This document shows, piece after piece, positions 23,807-34,830 of a stretch of DNA of 64,000 bases (position 1 is the first letter of the stretch; the number at the start of each line of letters is the position of its first letter). Below the pieces are notes generated by a model. The model was not told the origin of the DNA and did no database searches. It was given only the letters and a program-made list of their open reading frames with translations. Source of the stretch: Bidens hawaiensis. Taxonomy: Eukaryota > Streptophyta > Magnoliopsida > Asterales > Asteraceae. The stretch spans positions 1-64,000 of the forward strand of contig JAIQDT010009060.1 in assembly GCA_021521415.1 (NCBI GenBank), given 5' to 3'. Both the position numbers and the translations under genes were made by a program.

Positions 23807-25616
23807 CGCTAAAATTGAGGCCGTTAAGGAATGGAAAACTCCAACGACTCCCACGGAAATTTGATCCTTCCTTGGTTTGGTCGGATATTATCGGCGTTTC
23901 ATTCGAAACTATTCTAAGATCTTTTTGCCTCTTACCTTCCTCACTTATAAAGGGAAACCATTCGATTGGGGTTCGAAGCAAGAGGAAGCCTATTGTACTC
24001 TCAAGGACATGCTTTGCAATGCTCCAGTTCTAACCCTTCCTGATGGAAACGACGATTTTGTTGTATTTTGCGATGCCTCTCATCAAGGTCTTGGTTGTGT
24101 TCTCATGCAACGAGGTCAAGTCATCGCTTACGCATCAAGGCAAGTTAAGGTCAACGAGAAGAACTATACGACTCACGATCTCGAACTTGGTGCTGTCGTT
24201 TTCGCTCTCAAAATCTGGAGACATTACCTTTATGGTACGAAATGTGTGGTTTTTACCGATCATAAAAGCCTTCAACATATTTTTGACCAAAAAGATCTCA
24301 ACATGAGACAACGATGATGGGCCGGATTACTTAGTGATTACGATTGCGAGATTCGCTACCATACCGGTAAAGCGAATGTATTCGCCGACGCCCTAAGTTG
24401 AAAGGTTAATGTTAAATCCGTTCTGCTTTTAAGCGTTGTTGTTCAAACCGATCTTCAAATTCGTATTTTTCAAGCTCAACGTACCTCCGTTGAAGAAGGT
24501 AACATGTACGACGAAATGTCATGTGAAGCCGAACTTCAACTCGAAACCAAACCCGATGGTCTTTGTACTTTCTCAATCGTTTGTGGGTTCCCAATCGCGA
24601 TGATCTTCGTACTTGTATACTCGACGAAGCTCACCATTCGCGGTATTCCGTTCATCCCGGTGCAGATAAGATGTATTTCGATCTTCGTGCTACCTTTTGG
24701 TGGCCGGGTATGAAAAAGGACGTAGCGTTGTTTGTATCTAAATGTCTTACTTGCTCAAAAGTCAAAGCCGAACATCAAAGACCTTTTGGTATACTCGAGC
24801 AACCATCGATTCCCGTTTGGAAATGGGAAGATATTGCTATGGACTTTATCACTAAATTACCCAACAACCAAAAAGGCAACGATAGTATTTGGGTGATCAT
24901 TGATCGTTTAACCAAATCTGCTCATTTCATTCCGATCCGCGAAAAGTAATCTGTCGAGCAGCTTGTTCAAATCTATGTTCGGGAAATTGTGTGCCGACAC
25001 GGTTTACCGTTGACTATCATTTCTGATCGCGAGGCTTGTTTCACCTCTCATTTTTGGCGATCTCTTCAAGAAGCCTTGGGAACTCGTCTCGATCTTAGCA
25101 CCACTTATCATCCTCAAACGGAGGGTCAATCCGAACGTACGATTCAAACACTCGAGGATATGCTACGAGCATGTGTTCTTGATGTCAGTGGGAATTGGGA
25201 TTCTCACATTCCATTCATCGAGTTTTCCTATAATAATAGCTATCATTCTAGCATTGATATGGCTCCTTTTCAAGCTCTTTACGGTCGTAAATGTCGTTCT
25301 CCTATTAGTTGGAACGAAATCGGTGAAGCTCAAATCACGGGACCCGAAATGGTCCAAGAAGCAACCGACGTCATTGATCAAATCCGTAAGAAACTCCTAG
25401 CCGCTAGAAGTCGTCAAAAGAGTTACGCCAACAAACGGAGAAAACCGATCGAATTTAATGTTGACGATCTTGTACTTCTAAAAGTATCTCCTTGGAAGGG
25501 GGTATTCCGTTTCAGAAAGAAGGGTAAGCTAGCTCCTCTTTTCATTAGTCCTTTCAAAATCCTTGAACGTGTTGGGAAGGTAGCTTATCGACTCGAATTA
25601 CCGCAAGAACTTGCCG
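23802..25616 (+). pseudogene. G1 pol 3' part: RT end, RNase H, integrase; broken
   Basis: Continues G1 pol after the nested element. RT and RNase H run from [11 protein letters not shown] through [14 protein letters not shown] to [10 protein letters not shown]. Integrase has the HHCC finger (HHSRYSVHPGADK ... CLTCSKVKAEH), the first catalytic Asp in [21 protein letters not shown] and [11 protein letters not shown]. Stops interrupt it at 23862 (TGA), 24315 (TGA), 24399 (TGA) and 24947 (TAA), and there is a frame change at about 24555-24570. The frame ends abruptly in PQELAGV and joins LTR sequence, so the pol C-terminus, including any chromodomain, is deleted. Confidence 0.9.
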
Positions 25617-27293
25617 GTGTTTTTAGCTATCAAGACTTGTAAATTTCATTAAAAATAGTTTACAAACTGTTTTTAATTACTTTCTTAAGTACCTGGAAAT
25701 GTTGGATCCAACTTGATCTCATAACAAAGTTTGGACCGACAAAACCGAACACTCTCTTAACGTACGTTGTTAGTTCTAAAACAATAGATCTACATACTTG
25801 GTTAATTATTAATGGATTTTTATGAGTTATCTTATAACATTTAATATTTTGGAAAGTTGACTTTGAGTTTGACCAATCGTCAAGACCCAAACCAACAACC
25901 CGAACACTCGTTAAAACCCCTTTTAGTATATTTATTCCTAAGAGACTTGCATTCTTGCATTTTACCCACCTTATTTCTTAACATAGGTTAAGTAAACATT
26001 AAGGTTAGATACTTTAAACCAGTTTCGAGCAAACTTACATTTTTAAAGGGTTATTATTATAAGTTCTTAAATAGTTATATTTTTAAACCTTGAACTTTAA
26101 TTATTTACATTTCTCAACATTTATTTTATTTAAAGACTTTCAAGACAACCTTTCTAAATCCGAAACTTCTTTCCTTTTAGACTTTGTTCGTTAAACCCGT
26201 CGTTCCGGGAAATATTCGAATTATCATCTTTCAAATTTATTACTTGAACGTGAGTATTTTCCATACCCCGTTTTCTACTTTTCGTTTTGGGGGTGACATT
26301 TCACACTTATTCAAAATAAATGCTTTATACTTGATTCTTAACCCACAACCATTATTGTATACTTTACTTAAATAAATGCTCGATTTGGTGTTCTATGCTT
26401 ATTTTTAAACCTTGAACTTTAATTATTTACATTTCTCAACATTTATTTTATTTAAAGACTTTCAAGACAACCTTTCTAAATCCGAAACTTCTTTCCTTTT
26501 AGGCTTTGTTCGTTAAACCCGTCGTTCCGGGAAATATTCGAATTATCATCTTTCAAATTTATTACTTGAACGTGAGTATTTTCCATACCCCGTTTTCTAC
26601 TTTTCGTTTTGGGGGTGACATTTCACACTTATTCAAAATAAATGCTTTATACTTGATTCTTAACCCACAACCATTATTGTATACTTTACTTAAATAAATG
26701 CTCGATTTGGTGTTCTATGCTTACATGATTATATGCTTATGTGCTTACCGCTTTTGGAGGGTTGAATCATAAATCCGTGAACTATCTGGTATTCTCTTAT
26801 AGCACGATGCCGTTAATGTATTCTTATTAATGACCTCAAGAAATCCGAATCTATTTGGTATTCTCTCATAGACGGTTCCGCTAATGTATTCTTATTAGCG
26901 ACCTCATATTATCCAAATTATTGCTATTTATTTGTTGTTTCGTATACAAGATTGTGGCTTTTCTTATTTACACTTATATGCTCAAACTTATGAATTGCTC
27001 ACCAACCTTTGTGTTGATAAACTTTATTTTATGAAATGTTACAGGTTTTCATCTAGGTTGATTATGGAGTTGGAGAAAACGTCATCAAGACCTTTAGGAT
27101 ATTAGCAAAAATGAACAATATTTATTCGCTATATTTTGTTATGTTTATCTTGTGAACAAGTTGGTTATGTAACATTTTCGATGTTGTGAAATGAAATGAG
27201 TTTGTTAAATATTGTCGCTTTAATTAGTTTCATTTGCTTTTGGGCAATTGTTACACCTCGGCATGTTCCGCTGCCTTTGGTCGGGGTGTAACA
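25617..27293 (+). repeat. 3' LTR of G1, 5'-truncated
   Basis: Matches the 5' LTR from about 6518 onward and ends GGTCGGGGTGTAACA. The first roughly 1.2 kb of the LTR (U3 and promoter) is missing with the pol end. It also carries an internal tandem duplication. Confidence 0.85.
26079..26722 (+). repeat. 322-bp tandem duplication inside the G1 3' LTR
   Basis: 26079-26400 is repeated at 26401-26722. I see a single difference (TTTTAGA versus TTTTAGG before CTTTGTTCG), so it is recent. The G1 5' LTR has only one copy. The unit includes the GTGAGT donor-like site, which is therefore doubled. Confidence 0.95.
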
Positions 27294-28120
27294 CCTCTCC
27301 TAAAAGCCCCTTCCAATTATCATGATTAATGTTGGTGGTCTGATACATTTCATCATATATTATCACGTCGTAAATTGTTTGTCTACGTTAAAGAAACTTG
27401 GGCTTAAAGTCCCTTATCCCAATCATAAATAATTAGAATAAGGGATGCTACGAAAATGTGTCTCCGTCCTACGAGGGGTCCAAGTCAGATAAGCCTAGAA
27501 GAAACCAAGAAACTTGAGAAGTAGTAATTACTCTAACCAAACATCCAACTAACCAGATAAGAGGGAGATAGAAAATGCAAATTTGAAAATGAGAACAACA
27601 CATGTGGTAGGATCAATCCAAAAGAAATGGTTTGAACAACACATGTTCCAGGCCATGTTGTTGGAATGGATGGGGCAAAGTCAAAGAGAATAACGGTTCC
27701 AAAAGAAATCTCCTAGGTCGAGAATCAACATCCAATTGAAGTTTAATGTGTATCACCCAAGATGTCACGACAAAGGTAGAATAGAGACTTGTTGTAAATT
27801 CATTATACTCGTCATAAATAACGAGCATAATGGACTGGGGAGACTTGAAGAGCCTACCTCAGAGTCGGGCTCCCCGAGGGGGCTCACGGCCCATTAAGTA
27901 AAGAAAGTTGATAGAAGCCCAAGGAACAAAGCCCAATAATAAAGATAATGATCACCCAAGCATATGAGAGAATCTTAGGGCTACTGTTCACCTGACCTGG
28001 GGAAGGACCCAAGACACATATGTCTCAAGAGGCTCAACATGGCATGACGGATAAAAGGAAGCAGGCTGAAGCTTCGACGGGTGTGCCCAAAACGGTATAT
28101 TAAAAAGCCTAACCTAACTT
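27294..28120. other. intergenic DNA after G1, no gene recognised
   Basis: No long open frame with known content. A segment near 27850-28080 is less AT-rich than its surroundings (GTCGGGCTCCCCGAGGGGGC, then GGGCCTACTG-like words), which looks like an old LTR fragment, but I cannot assign it. Confidence 0.4.
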
Positions 28121-29140
28121 AGACACTTTAGTTTTAAATTTATAAATCTAGACTCTCCTAATGCTAGATCATTAGATAAGCAAGTGTACCTATCGACTAT
28201 AGTAAAGCCTAATAAAGTCCGGATATCGAACCCACATGACACTAGCGACACCTAAACTAGACTTTGACTAATAACTTAATAAATAGATTTAATTGATTTT
28301 TGTGTTTTTTTTAATTATTAAATATAAACTAAATAATACTTAAACTAAAGCTGACACGAAAACTAGACACAGACAAATCGAATTGGAACTTAAATAGGGG
28401 AAACAACTACCTAGGTAAAGAATCCTACCAGTCAACTCGTAAACTCTCGGAATTGGATTTATGATTGGTTTCTTAGCTCCAGATGCCGTGGACCTTTTGA
28501 ATAGGGTTCAGAAAGTTGTGTATAGTAACGTATCAGCCCATAAGAATCAAAACTTTGTTTTTAGTCGGATTGGGTTTGCTATCCAAAAGGGGGTTGCGGC
28601 GCAGCTTGTTGCCCGCTTACCTGCCACTTCATTGTAAATCGTTTGAATGTTTCTATGAAATATAAAATGAGCCAATTGGTACCGTATTCTAAAAATATGA
28701 AATTTAAGGAATAAATAAAGTATGCTAGATCACCTCCCGGTCTCACCAACAATACCTAAGAACCCTAAATATCATGTAAAGCTCAACGATTTAATGGTTC
28801 AGATCACCTCCCAGTCCCACCTTACCTAACTTTGATAAGGTACCCAAAGACTAAATTACATCCCGGTCTCTCTAATCACAAAACACCCTAAGGCGTAAAG
28901 GGGTATTCTATTGAATTCGGTTATAATTCGGGTATGTAAGAATCTAAAGAAGTCTAGGGTAACTGACTCCCGTGAAATCACTACCCAAACTCGCAAAAGA
29001 CCAAAACAGACGACACTTAATTACCTCCCGGTCTCTCAAGTGGCAGAATATAAGGTATCTCTAAACTCTCAATTACTGTTCCTATGGAATACGTTAACAA
29101 TATACCATAAACAAGTTACAAACATATAGTAAGTAACCTA
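28121..29140. repeat. unclassified dispersed repeat with CCTCCCGGTCTC motifs
   Basis: Four copies of a motif close to ACCTCCCGGTCTC stand at about 28731, 28805, 28858 and 29023, irregularly spaced in AT-rich DNA. The left part has a sequence style (ATAAGCAAGTGTACCTATCG, then TCGAACCCACATG) that I recall from dispersed plant repeats, but I cannot name the family. A short open frame lies inside at 28461-28637. Confidence 0.4.
28461..28637 (+). other. short coding-like frame, 58 aa, unrecognised
   Basis: The frame opens at 28437 and has its ATG at 28461. The peptide mixes hydrophobic and charged residues (FLAPDAVDLLNRVQKVVY ... IGFAIQKGVAAQLVARL) and looks helical and protein-like rather than random. 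It could be the last exon of a gene fragment. No family recognised. Confidence 0.25.
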
Positions 29141-29504
29141 ATACGCATCCATACATGAAAGACATTCACAAAGACGCATATGGAACAAAAAATGATCATA
29201 AATTAATACCAAATACGCATATGCATCACAACCAAATAAAATAAAAACTTTACCAAGGCATGAACCAATCAATAAATAATCCAACATCGAAAATAAAACG
29301 AGTCTAAAAAGTATTCATCCAAACCCAGACAGTATAACAGGGTTTAGCCAACCATAATAATTGATGAAACAAAGATAAAATATTTATTACGGTTCATCGA
29401 AAAAGAAATAAATATAGTTGACCTTCTTGCTTGCTTCTCTATTTCTTGATTTTTTTGATCTCCTCTTCTCAAAATAGGGGTGGCTCCCCACTAACTTGCG
29501 TCTG

Positions 29505-29612
29505 ACCTCCCTTGCCCAGTCACATTCGTCCACCAAAAGTCCCTTTTTATTCATTCTCACCTCCCTTGCCCAGTCACATTCGTCCACCAAAAGTCCCTTT
29601 TTATTCATTCTC
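29505..29612. repeat. 54-bp direct tandem duplication
   Basis: Two copies, at 29505-29558 and 29559-29612, of a unit containing CCTCCCTTGCCCAGTCACAT, nearly identical. The period is a multiple of three, so an open frame passes through on both strands; I see no other sign of coding. Confidence 0.9.
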
Positions 29613-29748
29613 GTATACCTAAAGTTTTGTGAGAACCAATTGCGTTTGGGCCCTTGTGCCCCCCTCATCTGGAGGTCCATCTTAATTCACATTTTCTTCA
29701 AGCTCTTAAATTCATAAGACCAAATTCTCCATATGTAAATATGCTACG

Positions 29749-30422
29749 TAGAGGTGCACAAAAAACCCGTACCCGGAACCGGACCCGAAAAACATACCCG
29801 GAACCGGTATTTTTAATACCCGGGTATTCTATACCCGAAACCGGAACTGGCCCTACCCGTAGGGTATGGATAGGGTATGCTTTTTGAGCTCAATACCCGT
29901 ACCCGGAACCGTACCCGATTTATACCCGTAAATACCCCAAACCGGTCATACCCCATACCCATACCCTGTTATACCCGATACCTGATAACAGTTTTCTAAT
30001 ACCCAAAATAATACATGGGTTTTTATAGTATATTTTTACGTTTACTTCACAACTTTTATGTTTAAGTTTTTTTAAAATGCATATTATTAAGTAAATAATT
30101 TGTACTTAAGTGGATTTATGGTTTTTGTAATATAGTTTAATTATTTTTATAAACTACAAAGAAAATTTAAATTTTAAACAAACTTAAAAATGAATTATGA
30201 ATAAATAATTTACAAATTCAAAACCGGGTATTAATACCCGGTCGTACCCAGTTCCAATACCCGAACCCGATTATACCCTACCCCGGTACATAGGGTTGAG
30301 TTTTTCTCGTCAATACCCTACCCGATATCTTTAAATACCCGATTTTCAAATGCCCGATTATACCCGAAACCGGTTCCATACTCGAACCCGGGTATTAGAA
30401 AAACCTGATTTGTGCACCTCTA
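29749..30422. mobile_element. hAT-type MITE, 674 bp, TSD ATGCTACG
   Basis: Ends TAGAGGTGCACAAA and TTTGTGCACCTCTA are perfect inverted repeats, flanked by perfect 8-bp duplications ATGCTACG (29741-29748, 30423-30430). TAG-type termini with 8-bp duplications are diagnostic of hAT. Both arms are made of many copies of TACCCG or ACCCGG words; the middle is AT-rich and noncoding. Confidence 0.95.
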
Positions 30423-30430
30423 ATGCTACG

Positions 30431-31057
30431 TAGCCTAAAAATAAAGAAAACATTAACTAATTTAAAATAATTGCACGTTAACTTGGCCGATTTATGTAAT
30501 TTCTTTTAAACAAAAAAAATACATGGACCCAAATAACATTCAATGTATCTGTGTATTGCAAATTCAATGAAAATGTATTTTCTTGTATTCTTTATACTTA
30601 CTTTTCTTTTATTATTATTTATTTCTCATGTATCCTTCTAATTATTAAAAATAAAATTAAAACCAATAATAATATATGTACAAATATTATGAGACTTGAT
30701 CACATTTTAATTGTTTTAGCTCATTATTTCTTGTAACATTTTTTCTTGTAACATTTTAAATTCAAATATGAGCCACTAATGAATTTGTTTAGATAAAAGC
30801 ACCTTAAAGTCATTCAAAAGTATAGGAAATACTTATATAAATTATGTATATTATAGACCACATAAGCGGGGAAATGAAGAGACCAGTGGAGAAAGGCTGA
30901 AGAGTCAAAATAGAATATGTCCATATGATAAAAAAAACTTATCTCATCCCCTATATAAAGGGAGGGAAAATAACATGAGAGGGCAGATTAACATGTATTA
31001 CTTGAGCCTTATACTATTATCCTCATTTATCACCACTCTCTTGCATATATCACCAAC
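30431..31057. other. AT-rich intergenic stretch with a promoter-like site
   Basis: Noncoding. CCCCTATATAAAGGGAGG at about 30950 is an excellent TATA box, followed by a short leader with ATGs at 30975 and 30991 but no real coding frame. It may be the U3/R start of an unassigned LTR whose body is cut by the MITE at 31058. Confidence 0.4.
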
Positions 31058-31921
31058 TAGGCCTGTTCACGAGCTGAGCCCGAGCCAAGGTAAGCTCAAG
31101 CTCGGCTCGATAATCAATCGAGCTGGCTCGGCTCGAGCTCGAGCTCTTAATCGAGCTAAAAATTTGAGCTCAATCTCGGCTCGGTTTTAAATCGAGCCGA
31201 GCCCGAGCTCTTAATCGAGCTAAATATTTGAGCTCAAGCTCGGCTCGGTTTTATATCGAGTCGGCTCGGCTCGGTTTGGCTCAAGTTTACCTGTAATAAT
31301 ACAAATTATATGCAAACATCAAGCTAAACTAAATAAATACGACGTTAAGATCAACACCAACCGAATACTAACTAAATAAATACGTCTAATAACACCATCG
31401 AAAACAAAATATGTTCAACAAGTCTAAACCAAACCAAATACAAAATTAAGCAGAGAAGTATTATTATCTATGAGCAACGGCCGGCGGCGGAAGTGAATAT
31501 GAGCGGCTAGGGTTAGGGTGGAAAATGGAATATATACTGATTATTGAGTGTGTGAACTATGAAGTTCCATATCTCAGTTACTCGGCATATGAAATTATGA
31601 ATATGAACTATGGAGTGAGAAAAGAAATTGGGCTGGATTAAAGGAAAGCTCATGTGTTAAAATAATTGGGCTCGATAATTTATGCATGTATGTATGTATG
31701 TATATATATACACATATATAATAAATTAAAATAAAATAGTTCGAGCCAATCGAGCGAGCTCGAGTCGAGCCAGGGCTAGCTCAGGCTCGGCTCGTTTAGA
31801 ACTCGAGTTGAGCTAGGCTCGGCTCGTTTACAATCGAGCCGATTTCAAGCGAGCTTTCTCCGAGCTTTTTTCGAGAGAGTTTCGAGCGAGATTCGAGGCG
31901 TGAGCTTTTTGAACAGCCCTA
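31058..31921. mobile_element. hAT-type MITE, 864 bp, GAGCTCGG-rich arms
   Basis: Ends TAGGCCTGTTCA and TGAACAGCCCTA are inverted repeats with one mismatch. Flanks ATCACCAAC and ATCAAAAC look like a decayed 8-bp duplication. Both arms are arrays of GCTCGG, GAGCTC and CGAGCC words; the centre is noncoding. Confidence 0.8.
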
Positions 31922-32533
31922 TCAAAACATATTGTACCACTCATTCCATCATTCTCATTAGAACATTAATAAACAAATGAAAAACACCTATATCTCTTTG
32001 GTCATTCTAATAGCACGTCTTGAATCCATGTTATAATATCAATTAGGGTTCCAACAGCCTTCAATATAACGTCGTCGGTAAGTGGAACGGATTTTGAGGA
32101 ACGTCGGTTTTTTGGCACGGAAATCGAGGAAACGAACGAGGATTTGCACGTACTTCGAGGTAGAGAGAGTATGTTTAGAGAGAAAGTAGTTGTGAAATTT
32201 GGTGTGAGTGAGAGGACGGAGGCCACTATTTATTGGCTGATTCTGGGACCCATCGCGATACGCGATGGTCACTTGATCAAGCCGTCGTGGTGACACGTGT
32301 CACGCTAGTCAGACCACGTCATCGCGATAGGCGATGACGTTGGTGCTTGGGTCATCGCGTATCGCCCACCACCCTTTTTCTTGGGTTTGTAAACAGGCCC
32401 TTCGCGATACGCGATGGGCTTGTCCTATGATCCGTCGCGCATCGCGATTGGACAGGAAAACATGTTTTTACATTTTAAGTCCTTGTACTTTTGAAACTTG
32501 GTATTTTTAATCTGAAATTTTCATGATGTTACA
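31922..32533 (-). mobile_element. LTR fragment of a Ty3/gypsy element, minus strand
   Basis: Read on the minus strand it starts TGTAACATCATG at 32533. It then has a U3 with several CG-rich palindromes, a TATA box (CCAATAAATAG, 32226-32235) and a C/T-rich leader. The far end is lost near the MITE at 31058-31921. No polypurine tract precedes its start, so it is a 5' or solo LTR remnant. Confidence 0.6.
32251..32451. repeat. array of CATCGCGATACGCGATG palindromes in U3
   Basis: Full or partial copies at 32251-32268, 32320-32339, 32352-32368, 32401-32419 and 32433-32451, just upstream of the TATA box of the minus-strand LTR. A related palindrome occurs in the U3 of G1 (5585) and G1b (60910-60960). 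Confidence 0.85.
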
Positions 32534-32641
32534 AATAACTAACTCTATGTGCAACAATAGATTGTTAATTACCTTTTATACATTCATCGGAGAATCGTTA
32601 TGTTATAATTAACATTAATTGACCAAAAAAATCCTTATACC

Positions 32642-33359
32642 CAGTGTTTTGAAACCCGGCCCGGCCGGTCATACCGGTCTGACCGGGACCCGGTCTCTAT
32701 ACCGGGTCGGGTCTGGTATTTGAGCCGTTTTTTTAAAACCCGGCCGGGTTTTGCGGGTGGCGGTCGGCCCTGACCCGGTGACCCGGCGGGTGAACCGGCA
32801 AGTGCCTCTGTTTCTTTATTTGAAAGAGAATCAGGCCATCTAGCAATAAATATAACCCTAAAGTCCTAAAATCGCGTCACTACCATCATTCTCATCTCAA
32901 TTCACCACTTGCTTGTTAGTCTTTATGTGATTTGTGATTTGTCACTGCTAAGATGTTGTGTGGGTAGTTATTGTGAAAAAGAAAAGAAAGTTGTGGGTAG
33001 CTACTGCAACCAGATCTCAGATAGGAAGAAGAATAAGCAGTTGAAGATGATGAAAGAAAGAAGAAAGAAGGTTGTAGTGACTGGCTGCAGCCAAACACCA
33101 AATTTCTGTATTAGGGCAACATCAATTTAATTGATTATGGGTTGAAATGGACCATCCAAATTTTCTTTTTGTACTCACACTTTAAATAATAGTGAAAACA
33201 ATTCAATATGCACATTAATTATTAAATATTTACTATATATAAATATATATTTATTATGATGTTATCCGGGTCAAACACTGGTTCGTCATCCCGGGTCGGT
33301 CCGACCTTTGATCCGGTAAGGAGTCCGGGTCGACGTCTGGGTTGGGTCTGAAAACATTG
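32642..33359. mobile_element. hAT-type MITE, 718 bp, ACCCGG-rich arms
   Basis: Ends CAGTGTTTTGAAACCC and GGGTCTGAAAACATTG are imperfect inverted repeats. Flanks CTTATACC (32634-32641) and CTTATAAC (33360-33367) match at seven of eight bases. The arms are rich in ACCCGG and CCGGTC words. An open frame at 32909-33130 (KKVVGSYCNQ...) has no known content. Confidence 0.85.
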
Positions 33360-33367
33360 CTTATAAC

Positions 33368-33769
33368 ATCGTCTCTAAGGAACGATCAATTGAACGGAAT
33401 CGAACCGATTGGAGACCTCAATAACCTTGGAAGTGAAGAAAATCATAGTAAATTAAACAATTGTTGGTAAATATTGTAGACGTTCGATGTTGGATCTGAG
33501 CGGCAGAATTAGGGTTCGTATAGTTGTGAGGAGGTTAGAGGGAAAAATGAGTGGTGGAATTGGTTGTGGACTATGAAAAACGGACCGAGTATAGTTTTTT
33601 GGGTGTTTTGCTGAAGAGGTGACATAGCAGCATAGGTGGACAATTTGTAAATGGAAACTTGGTGACTGGGCTGCATATGTGGACAGCCTAGTTGAGTGAC
33701 ATATGGACCATAGGTTTTGCTTTAATATATTGTTAGATTTGATAACTAAATGATTATTCACCTTGACTC
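33368..33769. other. intergenic DNA, no gene recognised
   Basis: Continues the sequence left of the MITE at 32642. The word ATTAGGGTTCG, common in plant leader exons, occurs near 33509, but no supported gene follows on either strand. Confidence 0.4.
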
Positions 33770-34830
33770 ACTATCGTAATGTTCGGGACCGGACACGCTG
33801 AGGTTTTAAACCTAATTGTTTTAGTTTCGGTATAGTAAAAATGTAACCGAAACTGACCAACAATTCTAGGTTTTAGCAACGTCAGGGTTTTACCGACCGA
33901 AAAAGTGTCATTTTACATATTTTATTTTTTATATATTAACTTCACGATATTTTTTAATTTTAAAGCTTAGGCTTTACCAAAATTGTTTATATAGTATCGT
34001 AACGAATGTAACTGAAACATGTCAAATTTGCGTCGACTCAGCTCTGTAATGTCCAGGAACGACAACGCTCGGATTTTACCAACACCCAATTTTTACCGAC
34101 TCACCGTAGCGACGCCCGACACTGACAATGTTTGGGTTTTTAACAACGCTGGGATTTTACCGACCGAATAAATGTTTTTTTATATATCTTAGTTTATTTA
34201 TAAGGTTAATTGACAAATATTTATTTTTTAGGTTTTAATGGTTGGGTTTTTCCAAGGTTGTTTATACTGTAACGAATGTAATTGATCCGAATTCACGCCG
34301 ATTTGTTGTCGTAATTCTTGGTTTTTAACCACTTGGGTTTTACCAACGCTCTGGTTTTACCAACTAAATAAGCATCTAAAATATATTTTTTTTTCAGATG
34401 TTAGTATTTTTATATGTCAAAGAGGCACTACCAACAACGGAAGAACTAGCAACATCGGGATAAAACCTTTTCTTACCTCAACTAATCGAAAGCCAATTGT
34501 TTTTAGTTATGGACTTATGGTACCGTAACGAACATGATGGCCACCGACTGAATTTTCGTAGAATCACCGCCTCAACGACCGAGATCGGTAACGGGCGGGT
34601 TTTACCTATGGTCAGTTTTACCGACCGACGCCACCCCGTTGGTTCATCTCAATTTTTATAATTTTTTTTATTTGTTATGGTTTTAGTTCCGATACTATAA
34701 CGACCATAATCGAAACGACCGAATTCACATTGACTTACCGCCTTAACACTTAGGACCAATAACACTTGTATTTTACCACCGTATGAATTTTACGGACCCT
34801 CCCCGGCACAGCATGTCGGGCAAAACCCTC
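33770..34830 (+). repeat. degenerate tandem repeat family, block 1
   Basis: Four to five diverged units of about 250 bp share a string of words in order: GGTTTTACCGACCGA, a T-rich stretch, a TATAGTAACGAATGTAAC-like segment, CGAATTCACGCCGA-like, then AACGCTCGG/TGGGTTTTACCAAC. The inverse of the same order is found at 57660-59165. No coding frame. Confidence 0.65.

Larger units (their letters stand above)
5334..27293 (+). mobile_element. old Ty3/gypsy element G1, split by a nested insertion
   Basis: Order: 5' LTR (5334-7870), primer-binding site, leader, gag-protease-RT (8825-11422), nested element G2 (11423-23801), then RT end, RNase H and integrase (23802-25616) and a truncated 3' LTR (25617-27293). 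Without the insert and one copy of its target duplication it is about 9.6 kb. The flanks CCCCT (5329-5333) and CCTCT (27294-27298) match at four of five bases, so they may be a decayed target duplication. The coding region has six in-frame stops and several frameshifts, so it is dead. Confidence 0.85.

Noticed and set aside
26184..26697. Two identical 63-codon frames as a duplicated gene
   Set aside because: They are the two copies of the 322-bp tandem duplication within LTR sequence.
27613..27828. Minus-strand 71-codon frame as a gene fragment
   Set aside because: The composition is ambiguous, and I could not match it to any gag, pol or host family.
32909..33130. 73-codon frame as a small host gene
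   Set aside because: It lies in the middle of a hAT-type MITE, is rich in Lys/Arg from A/G-rich DNA, and has no recognisable domain.
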